From: Montifringilla adamsi
Taxonomy: Eukaryota > Chordata > Aves > Passeriformes > Passeridae
NCBI GenBank assembly: GCA_017590115.1
Contig: JAGGNK010011114.1
Span: 1,231,733-1,295,732 of the forward strand
Direction: 5' to 3'
Length of the DNA: 64,000 nucleotides
In this document: positions 45,559 through 60,038 of the stretch, one piece after another
Layout: each line of letters begins with the position of its first letter
How positions within the stretch are numbered: the first letter of the stretch is position 1
Program-made: the position numbers and the translations under genes
Notes under the pieces: model-generated
Seen by the model: the letters and a program-made list of their open reading frames with translations, nothing else
The model's database searches: none
What the model was told of the DNA's origin: nothing

Positions 45559-46012
45559 TAATTAAACACATAACCTTGTGTTCACACTGTAAAAAGGATT
45601 GAGCATGGGTTTGCAGGAGCAGCCTGTCATCCTCTCCATTCCAGAGCAATCCCCAACCCCAGGCATCCAGATGGATGTAAGGAAAATTGGGCAGAACTTC
45701 TTGGCTGCTGAAGCTGTTTATCTTAGGGGTTTATTTAAAGGGTAAAGTAGATGTGTTCTTAACTATTTTTAAAAGCTATACTCCCTTCTTCCTCTTTCCA
45801 GCCTTGGAAGTTTGCTTTCAGACCTGGATAAACCAGGATGTGTTGACAGCTCAAAAAAAAAAGAAAAAAAAAAAACCAAACCAAAAATACCCAACAGAGA
45901 ATGTTTAAGTTAAATCTCCCCTAAATGATTATTCAGTGTCAGACCCTGCATCCACAGTGGCTGCCTTGTTCAGTTTTATACAGATAAAGCCCTTTAGCCA
46001 GCTTTCATTCCC

Positions 46013-46035
46013 AAAAAAAAAAAAAAAAAAAAAAA
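46013..46035 (+). repeat. Poly-A run (23)
   Basis: This is the longest homopolymer in the window. It is preceded by ordinary intron sequence and is followed by a GGAGAAGGGAGAAAGG purine stretch. Confidence 0.95.
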
Positions 46036-49000
46036 GGAGAAGGGAGAAAGGAAAGCCATCAACTTTTAGATCCTAGGGATTATTTCTAAGAGTTCTCCAA
46101 AACTGTTGCCTCAAACATTTATTGTTCTGTTTCATGGTGTGTGGGGGCAGCAGTGGAGCTCAGCTGGGTCATTCCCTTCCACATGGTTGGAAGGAATAAA
46201 TAGCAATATTTGAACATCTTGGTGCTTTAGTTAAGGAAAAATGCTTGTTCAGCTGGATTCTGGAAAACTCTAGGTGGCTGGCATCCCTTATAGGTGATGG
46301 GCTCCACTTGATTACTGGATTGGTGCTATTTTGTTTTAGTAGTGCTTGGTTGTTGCTCATTAAGTTCCTTATTTATCAGTTTTCTGTTTTTTTTCCCATG
46401 GAAAATAAAATAAGTCAGTGCAACAAGTTTTACATTGGGAGATTTCCATATATATTGAGAAAACATTTTAAAATTTGATGGGTAAGTTAATGACATCAAC
46501 ATCAGTAAACACTCATTAGGGGAAAATCCAGTAGGTATAGTGCAGGAACAGAACCTTAATATAGATTTACATTTTAATTTATAGATGTAAAGCATTCTTT
46601 TCAGTCACCAGAATTGTGTTGATTATGGCATAGAGTTATTCCTGCTATCCCTTGTTTAATGTTCAATATTACTCCATGTTTTCTGCTAGGCAGATATCCT
46701 GCCTGCTGCTCATTTCTCTAGCAATATACTCTTCACTGCCTTTTGCAGTTTAAAGTGTAGTTTGTCATATTTTCAGCAAAAATAAAAGCATATTTCATAC
46801 TGGTTGCAAACAGAAACTAATTGAGTAGGAGGAAGCCTACAGATTTATGAAAAAACCATCTCAGCACTGGTTTTCTTAGCTCTGCTTGTGTCCAAATATG
46901 GCTCAGAGCTTTTTTTTTTTTACCTTCACAAGCCATAAAGAGGTAATTTAAAAAAAAAAATTAAAATACCAAGGGCTGGTTACATTTTTTGAGATGTGAA
47001 ATTTGTGAGCTCCTGGGTTTCCTGGATTTTTTTCTCTTTAGGATGCCAGATAGATCTGTGTTTGCTTTTTGATTGTCTATCCAAATAGGCTGGCAAAAAA
47101 GTTGCATTTTTCCTATCACATGGGGTTTTCTCGTATTTATAGCAGCATCTTGAAAGATATTTTCTGTCTCATGTTGGCTTTCTGGTTTTGTTTTGAAATT
47201 TCTTTTTCCTGATAATTTATGTTCACCTAAGGTAGAGCAAAGCATCTCTGTGAATGCCCTCCAGTAAATCTGGTTGGGAGTGGAATTTGTAAGCAGGATT
47301 ATTTTTTCTGTGTTCATAAAAGTGAATAATGCAGATAATACATTGCCTACCTTCTTAAAAAGAATTTTCAATTATAGAGCTATTACCAGGTGTAATGATG
47401 CTAGAATTGTTTATTTTTATATAACAATAATAACATAAGCTCTTAAATATAATAAAGGGGATGTGGAGAGTCACAAACAGCTGGAATACATCAAAATGTT
47501 TATTTTTTTATTATTCTTGTAGCCTGCACGTTGCGTGTTAAACCTTTAGGAAGCAAAGTCCCCTCAATAACAAAACCTGGAAATGTGATCCAAGGTGCAA
47601 GCAGCTTCTGGGAACTCTCCTGCAAAAGGGTTTTGGTTGAGGGTTCCACCAAGAATTCTTAGAAATACCTTGAAGAAATAATGAGATGTTGCTAAAACTA
47701 CATCCTGTCACTTATTTTTTCCCCTGCAAAGAGCTCTCTACTTGTTCCACAGGAAAAGAACAAAAAACATACGTAACATTGAATATATGTGGCAGAAATA
47801 TATCTTCTTTTCCTCCAAATAACGAAGAATTTGGTGATCCTTGTGACTCCAAACACCCAGTATCCCATGATGCAAGATTAAGAAATTATAATTTTTTACT
47901 TTAGACCTGATTTCCTCTGTAGCAATAATTGCACACCAATAAATGGTAAAAAATGTGGGGCTGGGGTGGGTGGGTTGTGTTTATTTTTTTAGCAGTGGGT
48001 CTTGTCATCAACTTGATGGTGACCTTCATGCTTGTACTCCTTAGTTTGTTAAAGCTTCTTTCTGGGGAAAAATCCATGAGAAAAAGGGTTTTTGCTGTGT
48101 GTTAGTAAATTGAGCTCCTGAATCTTAAAAAAAATCCACCCTCACACTACATGTTTTGCAAGTTCATATGGCTTATCTACTGTTTTTGTTTGGGTTTTTC
48201 CCCTATGTGTGTCAGGCGCAAAGAAATGAGGCAAAGAACTTGTGAAGGAGAAATGCTGCAAAGAACCTTGTGGGAAATAATTTCAGTTCCTAAAACGTGT
48301 GTTCTTCTCGGGAAGCCACAGAGCTGAAGTGAGGCTCAGCTTCCAAATGCAGATATTGAATGTCTCTAAATTTGAGTCATATCGTTAAAAATAAAATACT
48401 CTCTGCTCCACAAAAAATTCTTTTTACTCAGCAGTGATAGTTTTCTCTCTAAGTTGTAAAATTCCACCAGCTCCAATCCTGCCAGCGTTGTGTATAATAC
48501 ACAGATTTACTCTTTCAGGCACTTTCTGACGCTGTGTTTGACAGAGTGTCTCCCTGATTATTCTTGCAGTTTGTCCAGGTTCAGGAGCGTGAAATGTTTG
48601 CTGATTCATGGCAGGATTAGGACGTGCTGAGGAAGCACTGCTGGAATTTGGCTTTGCTGGGAGCAGGGATGTGGCCTGGCTGCCTGATGGAATCAGCCTG
48701 TGGGAATTCTGCTGTTATACATTCAGAACTTAGGGGTATTTTATGTTGTTTTGTGGTTTTTTTTTTCTCACAGTATCTAAATCCTCACATTTAAAAAGCA
48801 TTTTCTGGTAAAAATACTAGAACAGCTGAGTGAGTGTGTGTCCAAGCCCATCCCATAATTCTGTCTGGTTTTATTTTCCTGAAAGCACAGTGACAGCTCT
48901 TCTAGAGGTGTCACCTGTATTGGCTCTCCTTACTTTGCTCAGATTTGTGAGGTGGAAATTCACCTTTCTTCACCAGTTTTGGGGGAGAATCCTCAGGAAC

Positions 49001-52000
49001 TCGTTTGGCTGCTGCACTGAGTCACTTGGCAGCTGGTTTTGTGGGATATAAATCCCACTTCACTCAGATTATCAGGGAGGGCACTCATTATTTTTGAAAT
49101 GTCAGGTGTTTAAATCCATGACCAGAGGCTCCTGTAAAGTAAGATCAGAGATGTTTTTCCACCATTTAAAAAAGAACCAACCCAGCCTTGAAATAAAAAG
49201 AGCTTGTAAACTCTTTAGCCAGCCTTTATTATCCAAGAAATGTTTGTACCTTCCACGGGTGTGTATCTGATTAGGATGTGTTTAATCAGCTCTCTTCTGA
49301 GTGCAGGACATGTCCTTTTAATGAAAGATCTTCTTTCTTTTTGAAATGGAGCTTCACCACAGGAATTGATGGATTATTGAGGTGTTAGTGCTAAATTAAT
49401 ACTAAATAATTATTCAGGTACTCAGGGAGATCTTCCTCTCTGCTGAAGAAAGCACTTTGGTTTGCCAGCTGAGAAACTAAAATAAATAGCATTTGTACTG
49501 CATCAGTGTGCTCCATTGATTTGGGCTTTTTCTATCTCAACTTTTCAGTGTTTTTCCTCTCTAGCTGCACTGCCAGCTGTCTCCCCACTCCAAATTACAC
49601 TGTCACCAGTTCTGTAAACACCAGGGAAAACCACTTTTATATTAAATTCCTTTCCCTGCTGAAGTGGTCGATGGAGCTGGTAACCAAGTTACTAAAGAAT
49701 CAAAAGCAGAGGAGCTTTTAATTAAATATAATTTGGCTTGGTGCCCAGAAATCTCCCTGTCGTGGGAGTGGGGAATGACAAACCAAATGAAGAGCTGCCA
49801 CTGCTGCCTTTCAGAGTGTCTGGAAGATGTATTTGCTTGGATGTGCAGATCCACTACCAAACAGCGATAAAAATAAAAATCCACAGAGCAGCTCCAGTGC
49901 CAAGGTGACCTTGTGCAAGTGGTTTTTGTCAGCTCAGGGTGAGTTGTGATCACGTTTCACAGGAAGCAGAAGAATGGCTTACAAACCAAAGTCCTGCCTG
50001 GTTTTAGGCTGTTGTTTGAAGGTGAGCAGCAATTCAGCGCTATGAATTGCCCCTCATTTACATCAATTCCACACGATGCCACATTATTTTATAATTACCC
50101 CTGCTTGCATGTGGGCTCATTAAATCATTCATGGGCTGCTGCTTAGGTGGGATTCTGTCAGTGTGCTTTTAGGTGGTGTCTTTGTTTTTATGATTCTTGA
50201 TTTTTTTCAGAAAGCTTTGCCATAGGTGATTCAGTTTTTGGTCATCCCTGCCTTTTCTTGCCCACATAATGAATATCTCATGTTGATGGTTTCAGTGAAT
50301 CCTTTTTTGCTGTGTTCAGTGTTGTGATTTCAGGTACATCTTCCCTGCCTTTAGCCAGTACTGTATTTGTTTTTAACTTCTAAATCTGCCTTCCTGTCTT
50401 CCTTTCCCAAACAAATTAGATTCTCATTTGGAAAAGAGGGAGATGTCATCTCTCTCAGTGATGATTTTTTCATATTTCACATATGTTTTGATTCATTTTT
50501 GCCTCTATATTAGTGCCAGAATGTCTTTCTCAGTTGTCAAAGTACTAAAATCCCTTATGTAGCAATGAAATTACTTGAACTGAGACTTCCTTCCAATATT
50601 TATGGAAATATTTGATACAGAGCATTTTTCTGTTTAATTTTTTACACTTAAACTCCTTGTTTGTGAAGCTCTAAAGCACCAAGCCCTTGTGTATTAACTT
50701 TCCACAAGGTTTTTAGTTCATTTCTCTCAATCTCTTGCCTATTTTGCCCCCAGTGATACTTTCCTGTGCCCCTGATTTCTGCAGCTGCCAGGTCACACCG
50801 AACTCTGATTTACCCTGGTTATTGGGGGGTTTATTTGTGTTCTAAGTGCTTCCAGGTAGGGAATGTTTCCTTCTGTGTTTGTACAGCGCTATGTAAATTT
50901 GCAACAATATCTAAATGTTTGCTAGTGACCCAGCCCTGCAGAAGTCAGTAAGTCACATCAAGGCTGAGCTTGATGTGTTGTGTTCAGAAACACGGGGTTT
51001 ATTTAAAGAAAATCAGAATTAAAGAAGGTTGGAGTGGAGAGATGAGCCCAGCCTGCAAATTTGAAGCTTTCCCTGGGCTAAATAAAAGTTGTTTTAAAAA
51101 ATCTATTATCTACCAATGCTGATTTAAATATGAATGCAGTTCACTTTGCTCCTGATTCTGTTTCAGATCTTTCTAAACCAGATTTCATTGGTTTTCCTTA
51201 GCAGAAATTTGCTCTTGATGTGTTTGCTTAAAACAAGACTTGAGAGAGCCCATCTGCACTCTCCAGGCTCTGTGTCAGCACTGGCTTCTTTTTGGCTTCA
51301 GGCATCCCTGTGAAGAGCATTTTCCTTTGCAAAACCATGGAATTTTAAACACACATTGGCCAGTGTGTAAAATACAGTACCAAATGAAGTTAGTTTTATT
51401 TTTTCTGAGTGATCTATTTAATTTCCCTGCTTGATCTCAGTTTTAAAGCTTTATTCACATCTTTGTGTCTGGGATTAATTTGACTTGGCACACTGCAGTG
51501 TCTCTGTCTCCCAGGAGCAGCTGATAATTTACAATGATTTTCTTTTTCCTCTTCTCCCTATGACTTGTACCAAAGGTTTTTCTCTGCAGAACTATGGATA
51601 ATATGCAAAGAGCAAAAATATTTTAAGAACAAATAACTGAGTTACCTGTGATGATTGGAAACTCAAACATGGCTCAGCTTGTAATGAGTCCAAAACTGTT
51701 ATTTACCAGAACATCTTTGCAGCAAAGAAACCTTTGAATAATGAATGGTGCCTCTATCTGTGTAGCTGTACAGAAAATACTGGGCTGGAGGCCTACAGTA
51801 AAACAAGGAGTTGACAAACGTGTGTTAATTATATCTAAATGAATCATATAATTCTGTGTGAGAGAAGGAGAAAATGTGTTTTCTTTTAGGTGTAATAATG
51901 ATGCAAATAAGAGAAATCGACAATTCGGAACTGACTTTGGAAAGATAATTTGTTACAATTTTTTATTACTGCTTCCTGTTCTTGTTTTTTTAAGTGCTTG

Positions 52001-52187
52001 TTGATTTTTGGAAAGGCAGAGGCTGATGTGAGTGCCTGTAAGAGCCTGTGTGTGACTGGGCTGGTGAACATGAGCTGGAGCCAGGACATGTCCCTGGCTG
52101 TGTAAATCACCAAGCATCCTTTAATCACCACCTGCATTTGCCAAGGATTTGCAAAGGAGGAGTGGGAGGAGCATCTGTGTGACCAGA

Positions 52188-52326
52188 AAATCATGGAATG
52201 GTTTGGGACCTTAAAACTCATGGGCAGGGACACATTCCACCATCCCAGGTTGCTCCAAGCCCCTTCCAGCCTGGTCTGGAACGATTCCAAGGATGAGGCA
52301 GCCACAGTTTCGGGTTGTGCACCCAT
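52188..52326 (-). mobile_element. CR1 LINE 3' fragment
   Basis: The plus strand reads 'aatcatggaatggtttggga', 'tcatgggcagggacacattc' and 'caccatcccaggttgctcca', and ends near 'cacagtttcgggttgtgcac'. About 20 bases of the usual 'catccagtgccaccccctgc' block are missing. Confidence 0.88.
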
Positions 52327-52959
52327 TGATGTACCTGTGGGATGCTGGAGAAACCCAGTCCTGAGAGAGAAAGTGAAAGCAGCATTGGGGCATCTTGGTG
52401 ATGGGATTTCTGGTCATGGTTATGGGAATTTTGGGCAGCAAAAAGGTCATGGGGAGAAGACTACTAAAGCAGGCTGGATTTGTTCCCCCTTCAGTGAACA
52501 GTATTGTCTCTGTCCTCCTATTTATATCCTAAATGCTTTTTGTCCTTCCATCAGTGTTGTGAATACCTGGAACAAAAGACCAGTAATAATTAGTTTCTAA
52601 AATCGAGTAAATGAAAGAGCAGAACTTTTAGTGAAGTCCAATTATGTACCATCATATATTAAGCTGGTAGTGGTGTTCTCATATCCCTAAATCAATGGCA
52701 TGCCCTGCAGGCATGTTTTAATTAAAATAGGAAATATGTATATTATTTTAGCCCTGCTAAAATAGTTAATTCTGAAGGTTCTGATTATTTTCCTGAATGA
52801 ATATAAAGTTCAGTCTCTGAATAAACCCTGTCCTCTAAAGGCTGAGTGAATTGCACCTGACAGTGAACAAGGATTGGCAATCCAGAGGGAGTTTGCAGTA
52901 AATCAGGGAATGTTCCTGGGGCTGTCGAAGGCTTCCTCTCTCCCAGAGTTACCTCCAGA

Positions 52960-53960
52960 GCTCGAGTGAGTGTTGGCAGCAGCAGAGCTGAGAGCAACCA
53001 AAAAAGTGTCAGGGATGAAGATCTACGATAAGCACAGATGGAAAGAGCCAGATACAGGAAAGAAAACAAAGCAGCTGGGGGGTGGAATTCGGTCCCTGGT
53101 GAAAGAAGAAGTGAATGGTGAAGAGCTGTGGAACAGCATAAAAAATGAGATTATGGCAATGGCTGCTCAAGTTTTGTGTTACCAGGCCAGGACAAAGAAA
53201 TAGAGGTGGGAAGTGCTAGAAATGGAAGGGGGGGGGAATTAAAAAAGAGATGGACCAGACAGTTGGTGTTGAAAATGGAAATACAGAAATGCCTGGCTGG
53301 GGTAAGAATGGTCAGAAGAGTGTGGAGAAAAACTGGGTTGTATGGCAAGGTAGGAGAAGTCTGAAGTGGAGCACTGGAATCAAAGATGTCAGTGCTGAAA
53401 GACAAATAATAATTGAGAACATAAACACAGAGGGTGAAAGATACTTGGAAGACTTAGGGAGTGCCCAGAAGCCAGTAGGTAGGCTGATCCCAGAGGAGAT
53501 TCCTGCAGGAAACAGGGAGAGAGAACAGTGGAGTTCAGCACTCAGTATCTTGGCAGAAAAAGGGGAAATCTGAATTCTGGGTGTCAGAAAAATCCTGGAG
53601 GAATTCCAGCCAGGCAGGAGACAGGATAATGGCTGTGTACATGTGATGAACACAGGAACAAGAGTCTCCACAATTTATTTGTAAATTCTCTTGAATGAGG
53701 AAAAGTGGCAACACTGTCAGGAGGAGGATTTGATTAAATCACTTTAAAGCAATGTCAGAAACTGCCCAAGAAATTCTTGTGAATTGAAGTTCAGTGTGAA
53801 GTTGTTGGGATCTGAATGGAAAAGAGGTGGTGATGGAAATGAAGCCAAATATCCATCAACTGGGAAAACAAAGCATGTGGGCTTTGGAAACTTGCTTCAG
53901 GGGTTGGGGGATGTTGAGGTGAAGCAAAAAAGAGCATAAAAAAATTAGTTCTGAAATACT
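52960..53960 (+). other. Purine-rich unassigned block
   Basis: About 1 kb here is strongly A/G-rich on the plus strand, with text such as 'gggaagtgctagaaatggaa' and 'gacaaataataattgagaac'. Several open frames up to about 107 codons occur on both strands, including 53250-53573. I recognise no protein family in them. It could be the remnant of an old transposon or retroviral interior, or simply unusual intron composition. I make no functional claim. Confidence 0.4.
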
Positions 53961-54282
53961 ATACTAATAAAATATTTAAAAAAACCAAGACAATTGCCTC
54001 CTATATAAACTTTTATCTTTACTGACTCCAATTACAGGACTGGAATAATGTGAAAACCTGTGAAGCAAAGGAGGTGTTGGTCTTTAAATGTAGATTATCC
54101 CTAACACTGCCCCTGTAGGTTCTACTCAGCCAACTTTGAGGCCCACTCTAAACTGGATGGGCATGTCCTTTTTTGAGGAATAAGTGAAGATTTTAAATTG
54201 ATTTCATTTTTATTTGAGCAAGGCTCAGATGATTATTTCTTATTTTAGTCATCTGATACCAGCTGTAGAAACCTGGTTCCAT

Positions 54283-54424
54283 TAGAATCAGAGTCCCAGA
54301 CTGGAATGGGTTGGAAGGGACCTTGAAGCTCATCCTGTTCCACCCCCTGCCATGGGCACCTTCCACTATCCCAGGCTGCTCCAAGCCCATCCAGCCCGGC
54401 CTTTGACACTTCCAGGGATCCAGA
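54283..54424 (-). mobile_element. CR1 LINE 3' fragment
   Basis: The plus strand reads 'agaatcagagtcccagactg', 'gggttggaagggaccttgaa', 'caccccctgccatgggcacc' and 'ggcctttgacacttccaggg'. It is an antisense CR1 end of about 140 bp with a small deletion in the 'gggcagggacacc' block. Confidence 0.9.
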
Positions 54425-57400
54425 TTTCTTCAATAATAGTGAGAATAAAGAATTCAGCTGCAGAGCTGAATCTTCAACCTGTGCAAAAGTCAGTGCTAAT
54501 GGCACAGGTTGTTCATCTGTGACAACTTCTGACCCATTCATGCTGCTCTGCATCCTTTCAGTACCTGGTGCTCTGTGGGAAGGGAAAGTCCTGCCCTTAG
54601 GATTATAATTAGTCCTGCCTAACTTATAATTAATGAAGTTGGAAGCTGCTGGTTACTTGGATCACAGTCATTTGCCTGCGGTCTTTTTTGTGTCCTACTG
54701 AATCCTGGGATTCAGTGGGACAGCAGAAGAGCTGGGTTGTTATCTACGTGAGTACTTAGGTGGAAAATTGATACTTGGGAGAGGTGAAAAGCATTTGAGG
54801 TAAAAATGGGTGATTCAAGCCATGGGCTGTCAGGGGCTGTGCTTGAAATATAAGAAACATTCTAGTAGTTTTTAAGGATAAATTTTACAAATTTTAGTAA
54901 AGTATGTTAAAATAAATAATCCTGGAGGACTGAAGTGGAGCAAATTCATTGTCTTAGATTCCACATTGGTATTTTATTTATTCTGTGACCAAGATGTGGA
55001 ATTGGAAAGAACTCAACCAGAATCCAGGCTCCCAGATAACCAGATGACGTCCTGCCCATCTTCCCCAAACTTCCCGCTTGTGCCAGCGCTCCCTCTGGAG
55101 CTCTGCCTTCCAGCTGAAGGAGAGCTGCCATCACTCAGCTGCTTTGTCCCGTGGCAGAACACAAGGAAAGTGTCCGATAGGATGAAGAATACATTTCCTG
55201 GGCTCTGAACTCGGGCTCTGACCCCTGCTATCCGCGCTCCAGTAGGATCATTCCAGGCATCTCCCAGCTCCGCCAGGGGATGTGTTGCTATCTTCCGTTC
55301 ACATTCCCTCCCTTCTTTCTCTTGGTTTGTTTTCCACATGACTGGGAAACAATTGCTTCTTCCACATGGAGCCCTTCTCCCATTCCTGGGAAAATAGCAG
55401 GGAATGGGGAGCATTTGCATAATCGTCTTTAGTGCTATTGTGGGCGGGCTTTGGATGCCGGCACGGAGTTGCAGACTGGCCACCTGTCCAGAACAAATGA
55501 ACTTAGCTTTTGTATAACGTTATCTGGTTTTCCACAGTGTTATTTTTGTGTAATGAATAACTCGATTAAAATATTATAAAACCCCATCATTCAGTAAATG
55601 TTTGTGTTGGGTTTAAATCCCCCCTCGCAGGGCTGGGGAGGGGGACAGAGTTTCCTCTTCCTCTGTTAGCACAACTATATTTTCAAGCTGCCTCTGACAT
55701 AGTTTTATAACTGCCTTTGTGAAATTATCCTCATGAATATTAATTAGGGGTGTGGGAAGAAAAAAAAAACCCAACCCCAAACCTCAAAATGATTTGTATT
55801 CATCCTTGTATAAATGATAAATTAAGTGTTGTCTAATGTTTTCTAATGGTCCATTTCACCTATGTAAAACAATTAATTAAACAGTTGGCCTCTTAGGGAA
55901 GGAAGAAGAGGAGGGTGCTGAGGACACCACCCCTGCCAGGGCTGCAGCACGAGAATTAAGCCTGGTCACTGTTCACATATGTGACTTTTGCATGTCTCTG
56001 TGTTAGTCTTTGGTCTCTTGGACTCCTGAAATAATAAAAAACTAATTCTAAAGGGTAAAAAAGAGACAGTGTGTTCCTATGTGCAGGTTTGGGGCTTTTG
56101 CCAGCCAAGGTGTGGGAAGGACAAACTCTGGGTGCCACATTTTATTGCACCTCAACCTTTGCCCCACGACTGAGTTTCGATTGCTGCGTTATGAGAAGGC
56201 AAAACAAACCCTTCCATACTTTCTGTTGGCCATAAATAACTTGTGGAGCTTAACCTGGACAGCGAGATTTCCATATTGCCCATTTTACTTTCATATTTGT
56301 ATCTTTTATTGCCCATAGTAAAAAACAGCTGGCCGAAGTTCAGCCAAGTAAGCACCACTAAATTATGACCCAGAAGGACATGGGTTTATTTTTCCCCTAC
56401 ATTTCTCTTTCCCAAAGCAGTTAAAGGTAAGAGCTGCATTGACCCAAAGCACATTATTATTATTATTTTATCTGTGCTCTTGAGCCCTTTCTCCACTCAG
56501 TGGCCATGGCATTGCTGTTTTGCTGTTCGGTGGCAGCGGATAAGAGGAGGAGAGTTTCTGTCAGTCAGCAATTGCAATTCCATTCCTGACACAAGAACAT
56601 CCACCACAGACACTGTCCTACCTTGTTTGGCTTCTGGCTTGATCCTGGTGCACGTGTCCCATGGATTGGGTCCAGAGCTCCTCCTGCTCTTTTATTTCCC
56701 TTAGTTAGCAATCACTTGGAAATGCTTCTGGTGAGCATTGTGGGTTCCTGTGATTGATTTACGTGTCAGTGGTATCAGCTTTGGAATATTACTGGAAGGA
56801 ATTATCATGGAGTTTGGTCTGGAGCTGCTCAGGAAGAGGTTGATGTGTCCCTCATGTAGCTGTCAGTCAGCAGTGTTGGTTTAAAACAAGCTTGGAATAT
56901 CTGCCAAAGGATCTGCCACAGATCCTTTGCCGAGGGAGAACATTAAAATCAGGCAGTTGTGTTTTGCTGGAATGAAATAAAATGTCATTATAGGCAGCAA
57001 GGAATAAATATTGAAAGTCTGTAAATTAAGAAGTTTAAAGCCAAATCTTCCTGCTTCAACAGTTAAAATTTGCAGATCCTTTTTCATTTTGTGTGAAGGG
57101 ATGATTTGTATATGTATTTGATAAAAATATGAGTGCTGTTACTATAACCCAGTTAAAAAACTGTTTTGTTTGATTTGCTACCCCTGCTATGGTTTGTAAA
57201 CCCTGAGCCATTAAAGGTGTGTTTTCTCTACCTGAAATGTGGTGTTTTAAAACCCAACAAACCAGTGAATTGGAAAATGGGGGCACGTTGATGAACTGGA
57301 AATATTTTTTAATCTTTTGCTGATCTTTTTCCTGCTTTTCTTATCTCTCCTGTAATAACTGGAAATTGATTTCACATTTTATGCTCTCACCCACTGAGTA

Positions 57401-58674
57401 AAGACCTGGAAGTTGCCTAAATCATAGCCCAAATTTCAGATTTACGGCCGTGGATCAACACAGTGTTTACAGGAGCAGTTCTCCAGATATGACTGAATTT
57501 GGAGGATTGAAAGTCGGGCTGTCGAGTGCAATCCGATCCCTTTTGCCATTACTTATTGATGAGGTTTCCTAGGCTTTCCAGTTGTCAGCTTGCTGATGGA
57601 GCTCCAAGATTTAGGATGTTATGTGGGTATGGGAATCTCACTCTTTGTTTTCTGATTAGGAGCCTGACCTCTGGTACCTCATTTTAACATTAGAGCGAAC
57701 TCTGGTGAATAATGGTCTGTGTTGAAAGTGCATCCAGCTGGAATTGCGTCTTGGGATGGGGGTAGGGGGGACTGGAATCTTTGGATGCCATCATGAAGCA
57801 ATTAGACAAGCTACTTAATAATTTATAGCTTGCTGTCTTAAGGGTTGTAAGCGTTTTGACTGAAGAGGGTTTTGTTTAACCTTTCAGGGCTCACCGTGAG
57901 GCCGAGATTGAGCTTAGAAATTATTTTCCTTTGAAGAGTGGCAGAGAATCCAGAGCCAGATGACTTTGTCATCTATTAATTAATGCTTTGTCTTGCTACC
58001 TGAATATAAGAGTTTGCTCAGCTCTCTTAGGGCTTCAGTGTGTTGTGAACAGAGAAAAACCTTCGGGAAGCAGAAAGTGAACAACAGGGGTTTTTTTGCA
58101 AATCTTGTTGTTCTTAAATTCTTTTTTGTTGAATTTGGTTATGACTTAGTGACATTTTTTGTGTTCTTTCACCTTAAATATTAAATATAATATTTTAAAG
58201 AAATATAATATTTCCTGGGGAAGATATAATGCTGGGGAAGGGAAGAAAACAATTGCATATCTACTGGATTTCAGTAATCCTGGTGTAATACCAGTATTCT
58301 TGGTGTTTATCTGAGTGACTTAAGAATTATACAGACACCTTCCGGTGAAACAACTAGTAATTTAGCATTTAATGAAATTGTGATTTGTTCAGTCTTTGGT
58401 ATATCAGAGGAAGAAAAGCCCACCTGGGTTTTCAGATGCAGAAGAATGAGGGGCTCCACTTGCCTGGAGATGTAGAAAGGCCAAGAACCAGAAATAAAGT
58501 GCAAAACACTGTCTGTAGGGACTGACTCCACTGGCTCTTCTATAAATGTTACAAAATTAAAAAGTTAGGAGAGATTTCTAATGATAGTCTGTCAAGCATT
58601 TGTCTGGAGAAGAAAATACTTGTTAAATATGTTGCTGATATTCTTGGATGTGGCTATTTCACCTCCTGTCAATG

Positions 58675-58745
58675 TGCAGCTGCTTCAGATATATAAATAA
58701 ATATATTAATATATACTTGAATATAATAAATATATACATACAGAT
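58675..58745. repeat. TA-rich low-complexity tract
   Basis: The tract consists of 'atatataaataaatatatta' and 'atatatacttgaatataata' text and nothing else. Confidence 0.85.
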
Positions 58746-60038
58746 ACTGGGAGGTATTTTGGATGTCTAGATTCAATAGCTGGGTTTTTTTGGCTTATTC
58801 CCATTGTTGTAAGGATATTATCCAGGGTTTAGACCTGTATTTGCTTTATATTGCTTTAAGTTCAAGTCTGAAGAGTGGCACGGTTTCCTGAATTACAGTG
58901 TGGATTCATTTTTCTCTATATTATTCTGTGTGTTCCGTTTTTGCCATCAAACTCATCTGTTTTTCCAAGGACTCTTCACTTTGGGGGAGCTTCAATACAC
59001 AGCATCTCTTGCAACATGAGTGTTAAATGTCATTGTTTTCTCCTGAAACCTTTCAGCCTTCCCACTTTATTTCTCCCTGCTCCCCCTGTGAGTGTGCTTA
59101 ACAGAACCCTTTGGATAATACTATTTCTGCTTTAAGGACTGGAAGTTTTCCCCTTCCCTCCAGCTCATCTGCTTCATTTTTAATAGGAATAATTTGTGGT
59201 TTTCTTGTGCAGGGCTATTTCTGTTGGAATAACCTTGTAGTTGCTGATACTTATCCATGGAAGTTGTGGATTTTTTTTTCCCTTGTATTTTTTAGGATCC
59301 AAAGATTAAAAATATTATCTGCTGATCTCTGCACAGTGGAAGTTGCTGCTTGATACAAAATAGGAATTCTCAGTACTCATCAGGGCTTGACTTTGGATGC
59401 CTTACACTTGATGTACTGCGGGGTGAAATAGAGCAGCTTCGTGGAGCTGCTGTGTAATCTGGGATTAAATAAAGGTGCTGGTGTGCTGAGATCAGTGTGG
59501 TGGGGACTGACGTGGTCTCATCCCCTCCTGGGCTCACTTCATTTGCGTTATGTTAATCTTTGCTTGGCATTTTTTGCCTCAAACTTGAGTTGTTGTTGAC
59601 GTACTTGATTTTGGGAGGTTTTGGTCTCTGTCCTTCTGCCTGGCCTGATGTTACAGAGTGCTGACCATACCCAGGGCACTGGTGCTCCCAGAAACCAGAG
59701 CAGAAGAATCTGCTGCAGTCTGCATTTATCTCATTTAATTTGCTGATCTGGAACTGTAATGGAGAGCTTCCATTTATCAGCGTAGCAAAACCTTGTTCTA
59801 AACAAGCTGGACAAAACCACCCGAGGTGTTATCTCTTAACATTTGTGTGTGAAATACAAACCTGTTTCCAAGGAACTCATTTCAGCCCTGTTCTTGGCTA
59901 GTTTTATGTTAAAATATATTTGTTAGCAGCATGGACTTTGAATTTTAGGCTTCTCTGGTTTATTTTATTAATATACAAGTAAACTTGTGGCTCAAGAGCT
60001 TCTCTCGTAAATACCAGTAAATAAACAAATTAAAGATT

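Noticed and set aside
46013..46035. Poly-A run as the tail of a processed pseudogene
   Set aside because: The sequence before it has no extended reading frame or recognisable mRNA, and no flanking target-site duplication is evident.
53250..53573. 107-codon open frame in the purine-rich block as a novel gene
   Set aside because: No family resemblance, no splice or promoter context and overlapping frames of similar length on the other strand. Kept only as an unexplained block.
58435..58460. Possible FCHSD2 exon 4 (ttttcag followed by atgcagaag)
   Set aside because: The acceptor-like start is followed by Met-Gln-Lys-Asn-Glu-Gly. The family sequence requires Gly-Met-Gln-Lys-Leu-Ala, and no matching continuation or donor follows.
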